Source of the DNA: an uncultured Verrucomicrobium sp. | GTDB lineage: Bacteria; Verrucomicrobiota; Verrucomicrobiia; Methylacidiphilales; GAS474 | NCBI GenBank assembly: GCA_903889845.1 | Contig: CAISZB010000455.1 | Location: 1-5,462 of the forward strand | Direction: 5' to 3' | DNA: 5,462 nt | Shown: piece by piece, positions 1 through 5,462 of the stretch | How the letters are laid out: the number at the start of each line of letters is the position of its first letter | How positions within the stretch are numbered: the first letter of the stretch is position 1 | The notes under the pieces: generated by a model | Databases searched by the model: none | Told to the model about the DNA's origin: nothing | What the model saw: only the letters and a program-made list of their open reading frames with translations | Translations under genes and position numbers: made by a program

Positions 1-532
1 ACTGTGAGGTGAGGTCCCCCGGGAACTGGCAGATGAACTTCACGAAGACCGTCATCCAGACCGATTGGACCAGCGCGAGGCCCAGGACGAAGGTCGACTT
101 CGCCAGGAGGTAACTCCCCGGGCGGAGTCCGGCCAGCTTCTCCTTCTCGAAGAGGAGCCGCTCCCCGGCCACCTCCCGCGCCCCGTTGTTCGACCCCATC
201 AGCCCCAGCAGCACCACCTGGAACATGACGAGACCCGACATGAGGCCCCCCACGCGGGCCGCCTCCTGCGTGTAATCGACCGCCTCCCGCAGCTGCGTCA
301 TCACGTCGCTGCCGGAGTTCATGCTCAGGTTCTTGATGTCGGGCAGCCCGTGCCAGGCGAAGATCACCACCAACCCCGGGAAGGCCAGGATCAGCGCCAG
401 TTGGAGCCAGCACTGGGACTGAACCTTGAAGAAAATCGCGATCCGCCGCAGGAGGACGAAGACATATTGCGTCACCGCGCCCGGACGCTTCAGCGCAGCG
501 ACCTCCGGGACCGGCTTGGCGGGCTGGCTCAT
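1..532 (-). CDS. ABC-2 type transporter permease, ABCG-like (partial; C-terminus off the left edge)
   Basis: Membrane subunit of an ABC exporter. The 177 residues present, read from ATG at 532, show no stop before base 1. After a soluble N-terminus of about 25 residues come a helix (about 22-36), a first membrane segment (about 43-62), an extracytoplasmic stretch, a second membrane segment (about 95-114), a charged cytoplasmic segment, and a third membrane segment (about 142-170). The charged segment (about 115-145) has an N..ARE...ER...EKE.L.GLR.GSYLLAK pattern, which resembles the ABC2_membrane family of ABCG-type transporters, where a REx..ERx..fxRE stretch precedes a YxxxK helix. The start is well supported: a strong SD (AAGGAGGAGG) lies just upstream, and the ATG overlaps the ATPase stop by 4 bases, implying translational coupling. 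The family assignment comes from reading the sequence only. The substrate is unknown, and the remaining membrane segments must lie outside the window. Confidence 0.86.
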   Translation of the reverse strand, partial: MSQPAKPVPEVAALKRPGAVTQYVFVLLRRIAIFFKVQSQCWLQLALILAFPGLVVIFAWHGLPDIKNLSMNSGSDVMTQLREAVDYTQEAARVGGLMSGLVMFQVVLLGLMGSNNGAREVAGERLLFEKEKLAGLRPGSYLLAKSTFVLGLALVQSVWMTVFVKFICQFPGDLTSQ

Positions 533-1404
533 GCCTCCTCCTTCGTCTCGTCGGACTTGTCCTCGGCCCCGGCTTCGGCTGGCGGCTCTTCCCGCACCTC
601 GCCTATCCCCTCCAACGCCGCGGCGACCTCGGCGGCGTAGCGCCGCCAGACCGTGGCCCACTGTTCCGGCTCATAGTCGGCCAGGCGGTTGAAAACCCCC
701 TCGTGGTGGGCGATGCCGAAGTAGTCGGTCAACTCGTTCCCCTTCCCCAAAAAGACGAGCCGCCCCTGGAAGAGGACCGCGACCCCGTCATAAAGTTCCG
801 CCTGGCGGAGGCTGTGGGTGACACTCAAGACAAGACGGTTCGCATCGTGGGCCAACCCGGCGAGGAGGGCGACGATCTCGTCCTCGGAACGGGGATCGAG
901 GCCGCTCGTCACCTCGTCGCAGAGGAGGATCGCCGGATCGCTGATCAGCTCCAGCGCGAGGGCCAGCCGCCGCCGCTGCCCGCCGGAGAGGACCCGCACG
1001 GGCCGGTCGGCAAAGGGGGTGAGGCCGGTCTCCCTCAGGACCTTCTCCCGCCGCGCCTTCCTCTCCGTCGCGGAGAGCCCCGCGACGCGGAGCCGGACGG
1101 CGTAGCCGACGCTCTCATCGACCGTCAGCGACTCGTGCGCGATGCTGAACTGAGGGACGTAAGCCAGTTCCCCGACGGAGAAATCGCCCTCCTTGTCGAG
1201 GTCGCGCCCGCGCCAAAAGATCGCCCCCGCCGTGTTCTCCAGCAACCCGGCGACGGTCTTGATGAGCGTGCTCTTCCCACACCCAGAGGGGCCGATCACC
1301 GCCCAGAACTCGCCGGGCCGGAAGCGGGCGGAGACCGCGTCGAGGAGGAGCCGGGGGCCGTCGTCCCCCTCGATTTGGATCGATACGTCGCGCAGTTCGA
1401 GCAT
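529..1404 (-). CDS. ABC transporter ATP-binding protein, ABCG-like
   Basis: Cytoplasmic ATPase subunit that would power the permease encoded directly downstream. All nucleotide-binding motifs are intact in the 291 residues: Walker A GPSGCGKST (38-46), Q-loop Gln85 in AYVPQ, signature LSGGQ (139-143), Walker B ILLCDE with catalytic Glu164, D-loop SGLD (167-170) and H-loop His197 in LSVTH. After the H-loop, the stretch VAVLFQGRLVFLGKG followed by YFG (228-230) and a region rich in Asp, Glu and Trp is typical of ABCG/White-type ATPases. The C-terminal tail (about 270-291) is acidic and low in complexity. The gene begins 34 bases after the stop of the 184-residue protein gene and ends in an ATGA overlap with the permease. 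No SD precedes ATG 1404; instead a run of seven C on the coding strand abuts the start. The ATPase role is secure. The ABCG subtype is likely, and the substrate is unknown. Confidence 0.95.
   Translation of the reverse strand: MLELRDVSIQIEGDDGPRLLLDAVSARFRPGEFWAVIGPSGCGKSTLIKTVAGLLENTAGAIFWRGRDLDKEGDFSVGELAYVPQFSIAHESLTVDESVGYAVRLRVAGLSATERKARREKVLRETGLTPFADRPVRVLSGGQRRRLALALELISDPAILLCDEVTSGLDPRSEDEIVALLAGLAHDANRLVLSVTHSLRQAELYDGVAVLFQGRLVFLGKGNELTDYFGIAHHEGVFNRLADYEPEQWATVWRRYAAEVAAALEGIGEVREEPPAEAGAEDKSDETKEEA
534..543 (-). promoter_or_regulatory. Shine-Dalgarno site of the permease gene
   Basis: On the minus strand the bases before ATG 532 read AAGGAGGAGGC, so GGAGG occurs in two overlapping registers (bases 537-541 and 534-538). 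The better register leaves about 4 bases before the ATG. The site lies inside the end of the ATPase gene and fixes the permease start. It is the only strong SD in front of a full-size gene in this window. Confidence 0.8.
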
Positions 1405-1438
1405 GGGGGGGAAAGGCAGGCCGCTGCGCGGACGGGGA

Positions 1439-1993
1439 TTATTGGATGACCAGCGGCCCCGTCGCCGTGGTGTAGGTGCCGCCCTGCCCGCTCTCCCAGG
1501 CCGAATCGGCGCTGCGGTAGATGTCGTAGACTTCCTTCGGCGTGGCGACGCGGTACTCGATGGTATGGGCGTGGGTCGCCTCGGGATACTTCTTGATCAC
1601 CATCGTCGAGGCCATGTCGCTGACCGTGTCGGCCCCGCCGACGACAGAGGCGGCGTGATTGGCCGCTTCCTGGACCTTGTCCTGAAGGGCGCCGATCGCC
1701 GTCTGAGGCGCCGTGTTCCCGCCCGCCGCCTGGATCGCGTGCTCGATGGCGTAGATGCGGATCGAGTTGTTCCCCGTCGTGTCGATCACCAACTCCGTGA
1801 CCCGGAAGCCCCCCTCCACCGTGTAGCGGGAGAAACTGACCGAGGTCACCTGCTGGGTGCGGACCTTCACCGTCCCGCCCGGCAGATTGGCGATCCAAAG
1901 CCACTTGGGAGGCGCCGGCGCCGCCGAATCCTGGGCCACCGCCCCCGCCGACACACTCACCGCCAGGGCGACGACGATAAAAAGAGACTTCAT
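1439..1993 (-). CDS. Exported protein of unknown function, 184 residues
   Basis: I do not recognise the family. The N-terminus is a clear Sec signal peptide: Lys2, a hydrophobic core at about 4-17, and a likely cut in AVA-QD after residue 20. The mature part starts with a short Ala/Pro linker, then a probable beta-rich region (about 30-85, with alternating hydrophobic residues such as TVKVRTQQVTSVSFSRYTV), a helical Ala-rich middle (about 90-130), and a mixed C-terminus ending GPLVIQ. There is no second membrane segment, no lipobox Cys and no cysteine at all, so a soluble periplasmic or secreted protein is expected. ATG 1993 overlaps the stop of the 639-residue protein gene as ATGA. The bases before it read TTTCCTCCTC, so there is no SD and translation probably relies on coupling. 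Co-location with an ABC transporter suggests an accessory role, which is inference. Confidence 0.85.
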   Translation of the reverse strand: MKSLFIVVALAVSVSAGAVAQDSAAPAPPKWLWIANLPGGTVKVRTQQVTSVSFSRYTVEGGFRVTELVIDTTGNNSIRIYAIEHAIQAAGGNTAPQTAIGALQDKVQEAANHAASVVGGADTVSDMASTMVIKKYPEATHAHTIEYRVATPKEVYDIYRSADSAWESGQGGTYTTATGPLVIQ

Positions 1994-3909
1994 GAGGAGG
2001 AAATTCCGGAATCGACCCCGCCCTCGGGCAGGATCTTCTTGGAGAGCCGGGCGATGCCGTCCTGGGCGTATTCGCTCGGCGGGTAAAGCCGCTGGGCCTT
2101 CAGGTACCAGGCGAGGGCGGAGCCGGTCTGCCCCTTCTTCTCCATCTCCTGGGCCATCCGCACCGTGCGGACGAAGTCGGCGGCCTCCGTCGTCAGCTGG
2201 GCGCGGAACTGGTTGAGCTTCGGATCGTTCTTATAGGTCGCCGCCGTCCGCTCCACCCCTTCCCAGGCGCCGACGTAATCCCCGCGCTTCTCCACCTCGG
2301 TCGAGCGGACGATCGCCATCTCGATCGTCTGGACCTCCTCCAGCACCTTCTGGAGGGTGGCCTGCCGATCGGGATCGAGCGCCGTCGCCGCGATGTACTT
2401 TCCGCGATCCTCGAAGATCTGGCGGTAATTGTGCTGGCTCATCAGCCGGTCGAGGTCGCCCAGGGCCTGGAGCTGGACGTCGGCCCCATCAAAGATCCGC
2501 TTGGAGACCGTGGCCAGCTCCGGGTTGCGCGGCCAGAGCTCGGTCGCCGCCTTCAGCTCGATCTCGACCGTCGCCCGGTCGCCGCCCGCCGCCGCCGTCT
2601 TCGCCTTCGCCAGATGCATCCCGGCCACCGTCTTCGCCGTCTGGATCGCGGCCAGCGGCTTCGAGGGGTCGAAGTCGGTCGCCATCGCCTGGAGGTCGTT
2701 CGTCAGGTTTTCGGCCCGGGTGTAATCCTTCACGTCGATCGCGGAGAGGAGCTCGTTTTCCTTCTGCGCGAAGGCGAGGGCCTGCCGCTTCTGGTCCCGG
2801 GTCAGGTTGCGGACGTCGGGCATATATTCGCCCTCAGCAAAGACCTCGCCCAGGCGGTCGGTGGCGCTGGAGAGCTCCTTCTTGTCGAGGAGGAAGAGGA
2901 ACGACTGCGTCCCCTCCTTCACGTCCCGCATCGCCTCCCGCGCCAGCGTGTCGAGGGTGCCGACCGTCGGCGACATCCCGGAGGGCAGCCCCGCGCCCTG
3001 GGCGAAGAGCGACTCCGCGTCCTTCGAAAGCTGCAGCTTCCCGTCCCCGTCGGGGAAGAGCTGGTTGTAGAAAAGGTCGCCGATCACGACGTGCTGGAAG
3101 CGGCGCTGCATGAAAAGCTGCGCCAGGAAGGACTGCATCTGGATCTTCGCCATCGCGCCGGTCAGCTCCCCCTTCGCCTTATTGAGGGTCATCTGCGCGT
3201 TCACCTCCGCCAAGCGCTGGACGTAGGGCGCGGCGAGGCGGGTCCGCTCCTCCTTCATCGCCTGCATCGCGTCTTTGTTCTTCCCGTAGTCCATCGGGGA
3301 GACGGCGCTGAGAGTCGTGTTCGCGTTCCACTCCAACTGCTTCCGCTGGTCTTCCAGCGCCGAGGCCGAGGCGTCGAGGCGGGCCTGCTGGTTCTGCGAC
3401 TGCCAGACCGACTGGATCGCCGAGGCGAGGCCGTCGCACAGGTTCGCGTCGATCGTGTAATCGGAGGCCTTGTGGAGGAGCGCCCACGCCTTGTCCATGT
3501 TCGCCGGCGTCGCGTTCTGCGGCGCCATCAGTTCCATGATTTGGCTGAGGTAGCCCTGGTAGGCGGCGTAATCCTCGGCGCTCTGCTCCGGCGCGTTGAG
3601 AAACTTCTCGAACCGGGCGCGGAAGATCCGGTTGTTGTTCACGTTCCAATGCTGCCCGTTCCAGGAAAGGACATCGCTGCCGGGGTCGAACATCGGGACG
3701 TCGTTCCCGCCCCCTTTGTTCCCCCCGGAGGAGGACGGCTGGGCCGCCGGAGCGGGCGCGGCGGCAGGCTGGGCATTGTTCGAGGCCACCGCGCCGCCGC
3801 CCGGGGAGGCGGGCGGCACATACTGTGCCGAGGCCGCGGGGACGAGAAGGCCGAGGGCCCCCGCCACGCAAAGGAAGGGGACGATCCTGAAAGGCGTCTT
3901 TACAGCCAT
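1990..3909 (-). CDS. Large exported protein with TPR-like C-terminal repeats, unknown function
   Basis: First gene of the minus-strand cluster, 639 residues; I cannot name the family. It begins with a good signal peptide: Lys4 and Arg8, a hydrophobic core at about 9-24, and a likely cut in ASA-Q after residue 28. A Pro/Ala/Gly/Ser/Asn-rich linker follows (about 30-70). The remainder looks almost wholly alpha-helical, with charged heptad-like stretches at about 175-260 (coiled-coil candidate). The last third has segments with TPR-like spacing of Gly, Ala and Pro at about 436-466 (GGDRATVEIELKAATELWP), 537-566 (KRGDYVGAWEGVERTAATY) and 584-615 (KKGQTGSALAWYLKAQRLYP). TPRs usually bind protein partners, so a periplasmic scaffold role is possible. 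The only cysteines are Cys14 in the signal peptide and Cys158. ATG 3909 has no SD but fits the signal peptide. The gene ends in an ATGA overlap with the next one. The coding call is secure; the repeats are moderately so. Confidence 0.9.
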   Translation of the reverse strand: MAVKTPFRIVPFLCVAGALGLLVPAASAQYVPPASPGGGAVASNNAQPAAAPAPAAQPSSSGGNKGGGNDVPMFDPGSDVLSWNGQHWNVNNNRIFRARFEKFLNAPEQSAEDYAAYQGYLSQIMELMAPQNATPANMDKAWALLHKASDYTIDANLCDGLASAIQSVWQSQNQQARLDASASALEDQRKQLEWNANTTLSAVSPMDYGKNKDAMQAMKEERTRLAAPYVQRLAEVNAQMTLNKAKGELTGAMAKIQMQSFLAQLFMQRRFQHVVIGDLFYNQLFPDGDGKLQLSKDAESLFAQGAGLPSGMSPTVGTLDTLAREAMRDVKEGTQSFLFLLDKKELSSATDRLGEVFAEGEYMPDVRNLTRDQKRQALAFAQKENELLSAIDVKDYTRAENLTNDLQAMATDFDPSKPLAAIQTAKTVAGMHLAKAKTAAAGGDRATVEIELKAATELWPRNPELATVSKRIFDGADVQLQALGDLDRLMSQHNYRQIFEDRGKYIAATALDPDRQATLQKVLEEVQTIEMAIVRSTEVEKRGDYVGAWEGVERTAATYKNDPKLNQFRAQLTTEAADFVRTVRMAQEMEKKGQTGSALAWYLKAQRLYPPSEYAQDGIARLSKKILPEGGVDSGISSS

Positions 3910-3915
3910 TACAAT
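3887..3915 (+). promoter_or_regulatory. Candidate sigma70-type promoter for the AsmA-like gene
   Basis: A -10-like TACAAT (3910-3915, 5 of 6 consensus bases) lies 17 bases after a -35-like CTGAAA (3887-3892, 4 of 6). Transcription would start near 3922, giving a leader of about 56 bases that includes the mini-ORF at 3952. The -35 element sits inside the first codons of the divergent gene. Matches of this quality also occur by chance, and promoter consensus in this lineage may differ. Confidence 0.3.
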
Positions 3916-3977
3916 CTAAGTTGTGCTCAACCCCGGCGGGAGTCAATATTCATGGAACACCTCCCTCACCCTTTTTT
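3910..3977. promoter_or_regulatory. Divergent intergenic region between the two transcription units
   Basis: These 68 bases separate the start codons of the minus-strand operon and the plus-strand AsmA-like gene. The region is visibly richer in A and T than the flanking genes. It should hold start signals for both directions. For the minus strand I see a TTGACT hexamer (3941-3946), but no good -10 at standard spacing, so no promoter is called there. Two mini-ORFs, one on each strand, start at the central CATG palindrome (3951-3954). Neither full-size gene has an SD directly in front of its start. Confidence 0.6.
3927..3953 (-). CDS. Possible 8-codon leader ORF (MNIDSRRG) ahead of the minus-strand operon
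   Basis: On the minus strand, GGGAGG (bases 3960-3965) lies 6 bases before ATG 3953, a good SD arrangement. The frame encodes MNIDSRRG and stops at TGA (3929-3927), 17 bases before the ATG of the 639-residue protein gene. It could be a translated leader only if the operon transcript starts beyond about 3966, inside the start of the AsmA-like gene. Chance is a serious alternative. Confidence 0.2.
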   Translation of the reverse strand: MNIDSRRG

Positions 3978-3981
3978 ATGA
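3952..3981 (+). CDS. Possible 9-codon leader ORF (MEHLPHPFL) overlapping the AsmA-like gene start
   Basis: ATG 3952 is preceded by an SD-like GGCGGGAG (3935-3942, with GGGAG at 3938-3942), 9 bases upstream. The frame encodes MEHLPHPFL and stops at TGA 3979-3981, which overlaps the ATG of the following gene as ATGA. Terminating ribosomes could therefore reinitiate on the AsmA-like gene, which has no SD of its own. The codons TTT TTA before the stop form a T TTT TTA heptamer, so a -1 slip would also enter the AsmA-like frame. An ORF this short can arise by chance, so this is a candidate only. Confidence 0.3.
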   Translation: MEHLPHPFL

Positions 3982-5342
3982 AATTCGGCAAGGTACTCCT
4001 CATCGGCATCGTGGTCGTCATGCTCCTCTTCGTCGGCCTCTGCGTCTCCGGCTACGTCTGGCTGAACCGTTACCTGGCCGGGGAGGAGTTCCGGACGAAG
4101 GTCTCCCAGGGGGTCTCCAGCGCCCTGGGCGTCCAGGGGCAGTTCCAGCCTTTCCGCTGGTCGGGCCTCTCCGTCTACAGCCCCGGCTTCGACGCCACCG
4201 GCGGGGCCACCTCTTCCATCGACCGCCTCTCCCTCCACGAACTCCATGCGGACATCGCCCTGACCGCCGCCCTCCACGGAAAAGTCGAAATCCACCTCCT
4301 CCAGATCGGCCAGGTCCTCCTCAGCCTGAAGGAAGTCCCGCCGCCCCCCGCCGGGGCCGCCACCCCCACACCCACCGAGTCGAAGAGCGGCACCTCTTCC
4401 TCCTCCTCCCCCTCCGTCCGGCTCGACACCATCCAGGTCGACACCGTCAACATGACCTGGCCCCGGGAACTGGGCGGCGGCGGCAGCCTCGCGGGCCTCC
4501 GCCTCGTCCTGAAGAGCGGCGACAACCAGACCTGGAACGCCGAGGGGACCAACGGCACCCTCGCCGTCGCCCTCCTGCCCCAGCTCCAGGTGACCCAATT
4601 CACCCTCCGCCTCAACGCGGGCCGCCTCTACCTCACCCGCTCCGAGTTCCGCAACGGCGGGAAGGGCTCCGTCACCGCCTCCGGCGAGGTCGGCCTCGGA
4701 GCCTTCCCCGACATCGACCTCCAGTTCAACGTCTCCGCCTTCCCCCTCACCCCCCTCTTGCCGGAAGACTGGAAACCGAAGCTGAACGGCGACCTCGACA
4801 GCACCCTGCGCCTCACCCGCGCCGGGACGGCCGACGCCCTCTGGAAGATCGAAGGGAAGGCCAGCCTCGCCGGGGCGACCCTCCAGGGCATGCCCTTCCA
4901 AAGCCTGCTCGCCCTCGCCCTCCAGAACCCCCTCTACAAGAACATGAAATTCCAGACCGCTTCCGTCGATTACACCATCGGCCCCGACCGCCGGGAGGCA
5001 CGCAACATCACCCTCGAATCCCAGGGCTGCCTCCGCGTCGAGGAAGGCCAGATCGCCGACGACGTGACGAACGGCGACGCCCTCGTCGGCGTCCTGAAGC
5101 TGGGCGTCCCTCCCGCCAACCTCTCCCTCATCCCCGGCGCGCGGACCCAGGTCTTCACCGAGGAGCGCGGCGACTACGTCTGGACCCCCGTCATCATCGG
5201 CGGCACCGTCTCCGACGTGAAGGAAGACCTCACCGGAAGGCTGACCGCCGCCGCCTTCTCCGCCATCGGGGACGGGGTGCAGAAGGGGGCGAACAGCGTC
5301 ATCGATGGGGCGCAGAAGGTGTTGAATAATTTGTTTAAATAG
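3978..5342 (+). CDS. AsmA-like membrane-anchored periplasmic protein
   Basis: The 454-residue product starts at ATG 3978 with MKFGKV and a single strong membrane segment (about 6-28), expected to leave the rest in the periplasm. The opening resembles AsmA-superfamily proteins: anchor, then RYLAGEEFRTKVSQGVSSALG and a beta-rich segment GQFQPFRWSGLSVYSPGF. A low-complexity Pro/Thr/Ser linker (about 120-146) follows, then long alternating beta-strand sequence (about 147-345). Near the C-terminus, VIIGGTVSDVKEDLTGRL (about 405-422) matches the 'GTlsdPkvdl' style of AsmA C-terminal repeats. An amphipathic helix ends the protein. AsmA/TamB-like proteins form beta-grooves thought to move or buffer phospholipids between membranes. 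The frame is open back to TTG 3921, but the signal-anchor pattern favours ATG 3978. There is no SD; the start overlaps the stop of a mini-ORF. Family fit is fairly good, the exact subfamily is unknown, and the gene is transcribed away from the ABC operon. Confidence 0.8.
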   Translation: MKFGKVLLIGIVVVMLLFVGLCVSGYVWLNRYLAGEEFRTKVSQGVSSALGVQGQFQPFRWSGLSVYSPGFDATGGATSSIDRLSLHELHADIALTAALHGKVEIHLLQIGQVLLSLKEVPPPPAGAATPTPTESKSGTSSSSSPSVRLDTIQVDTVNMTWPRELGGGGSLAGLRLVLKSGDNQTWNAEGTNGTLAVALLPQLQVTQFTLRLNAGRLYLTRSEFRNGGKGSVTASGEVGLGAFPDIDLQFNVSAFPLTPLLPEDWKPKLNGDLDSTLRLTRAGTADALWKIEGKASLAGATLQGMPFQSLLALALQNPLYKNMKFQTASVDYTIGPDRREARNITLESQGCLRVEEGQIADDVTNGDALVGVLKLGVPPANLSLIPGARTQVFTEERGDYVWTPVIIGGTVSDVKEDLTGRLTAAAFSAIGDGVQKGANSVIDGAQKVLNNLFK

Positions 5343-5365
5343 GGGGACGCGAAGTTATAGGTACG

Positions 5366-5377
5366 GCCCTTCGGGGC
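5366..5377 (+). terminator. Short C(TTCG)G tetraloop hairpin after the AsmA-like gene
   Basis: GCCC and GGGC pair perfectly around a TTCG loop, an unusually stable tetraloop in RNA. It begins 23 bases after the stop codon. The stem has only 4 bp and no T-run follows, so it may mark or protect the transcript end rather than act as a standard terminator. Confidence 0.3.
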
Positions 5378-5402
5378 AGGGTACAATCGCTTCGCTTCCC
5401 TG
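5377..5402. repeat. CAGGG/CCCTG stem-loop
   Basis: CAGGG (5377-5381) can pair with CCCTG (5398-5402) around a 16-base loop that contains a tandem GCTTC motif (5389-5398, cGCTTCGCTTCc). It shares C5377 with the TTCG hairpin, so the two would compete at that base. The stem is short and could be chance. Confidence 0.25.
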
Positions 5403-5435
5403 TACAGCTGGAGGCCACCCGCGCGTTTGAACGAA

Positions 5436-5456
5436 TGGAGGGCGTGCCGCCCTCCA
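5436..5456. repeat. Perfect 9-bp inverted repeat, REP-like candidate
   Basis: The arms TGGAGGGCG (5436-5444) and CGCCCTCCA (5448-5456) are perfect reverse complements around a TGC loop. The element is close to self-complementary, so it would fold on either strand. The window ends 6 bases later, so any flanking T-run or further repeat units cannot be seen. Its size, GC content and position after a gene fit a dispersed extragenic palindrome; an intrinsic terminator is the alternative. Confidence 0.5.
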
Positions 5457-5462
5457 ACGCCT

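Larger units (their letters stand above)
5343..5462. other. Intergenic region with clustered hairpins, no gene seen
   Basis: The 120 bases after the AsmA-like gene contain no supported coding region. They hold three GTAC palindromes (5361-5364, 5381-5384, 5402-5405), a TTCG tetraloop hairpin, a CAGGG/CCCTG stem and a 9-bp perfect hairpin near the window edge. No T-run follows the hairpins that lie fully inside the window, so a classical intrinsic terminator cannot be called. Structured transcript ends or a repeat element are both possible. Confidence 0.6.

Noticed and set aside
65..1449. Plus-strand open frames opposite the permease and ATPase genes
   Set aside because: They are antisense to a gene with all ABC ATPase motifs and to a clear ABC-2 permease; they have no recognisable motifs of their own.
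3941..3946. TTGACT on the minus strand as a -35 element for the operon
   Set aside because: No acceptable -10 lies 16-19 bases downstream, and the implied transcript start would fall almost on the start codon.
3921..3977. TTG 3921 as the start of the AsmA-like protein, adding 19 residues
   Set aside because: The extension has no SD and would put a Pro/His-rich stretch before a normal Lys-containing membrane anchor. ATG 3978 gives a standard N-terminus.
2431..3981. Open frame of about 516 codons on the plus strand, opposite the 639-residue protein gene
   Set aside because: It is antisense to a gene with a signal peptide and TPR-like pattern. Its translation is a monotonous mix of Arg, Leu, Val, Gly and Glu, typical of shadow frames in GC-rich DNA.
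3966..4901. Minus-strand frame of 311 codons opposite the AsmA-like gene
   Set aside because: Very rich in Gly, Glu, Ala and Asp with low complexity, as expected from the complement of a GC-rich gene; no domain pattern.
3923..5329. Open frame of about 468 codons overlapping the AsmA-like gene in another frame
   Set aside because: The translation is dominated by Arg and Pro with no fold-like pattern, while the overlapping frame has a membrane anchor and AsmA-like segments.
1..5462. CRISPR arrays, tRNA, rRNA, transposase or phage genes
   Set aside because: No regularly spaced direct repeats, RNA-gene signatures or mobile-element genes were visible on either strand.

Overview
The window is very GC-rich with dense coding. 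The mix of features suggests a Gram-negative bacterium: two proteins with Sec signal peptides, an AsmA-like membrane-anchored protein, and few Shine-Dalgarno (SD) sequences. The general look, with secreted TPR-like proteins of no named family, short hairpin repeats and sparse SD sites, recalls Verrucomicrobiota or other PVC bacteria. That placement is an inference without any search.

Layout. About two thirds of the window is a minus-strand gene cluster read from 3909 towards base 1: a 639-residue exported protein with TPR-like C-terminal repeats (1990-3909), a 184-residue exported protein (1439-1993), an ABC transporter ATPase of ABCG-like type (529-1404), and its ABC-2 permease, cut by the left edge (1-532). 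The first pair and the last pair each overlap by 4 bases (ATGA), and only 34 bases separate the two pairs, so this is very likely one operon. A 68-base region (3910-3977) separates it from a divergent plus-strand gene (3978-5342) for a 454-residue AsmA-like protein. The final 120 bases carry no convincing gene but hold several hairpins, including a perfect 9-bp stem that looks like a dispersed repeat.

How it may work together. The ATPase and permease would form an ABCG-type transporter in the inner membrane, and the two exported proteins would act with it outside the cytoplasm. The divergent AsmA-like gene belongs to a superfamily linked to envelope lipid homeostasis, so an envelope or lipid-export role for the locus is possible but unproven. 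No substrate can be read from the sequence.

The oddest small-scale structure is in the divergent intergenic region. A 9-codon mini-ORF with an upstream SD-like site ends on the start codon of the AsmA-like gene (ATGA). It also carries a T TTT TTA heptamer in the correct phase for -1 frameshifting into that gene. A second 8-codon mini-ORF with a good SD starts on the opposite strand at the same CATG palindrome.
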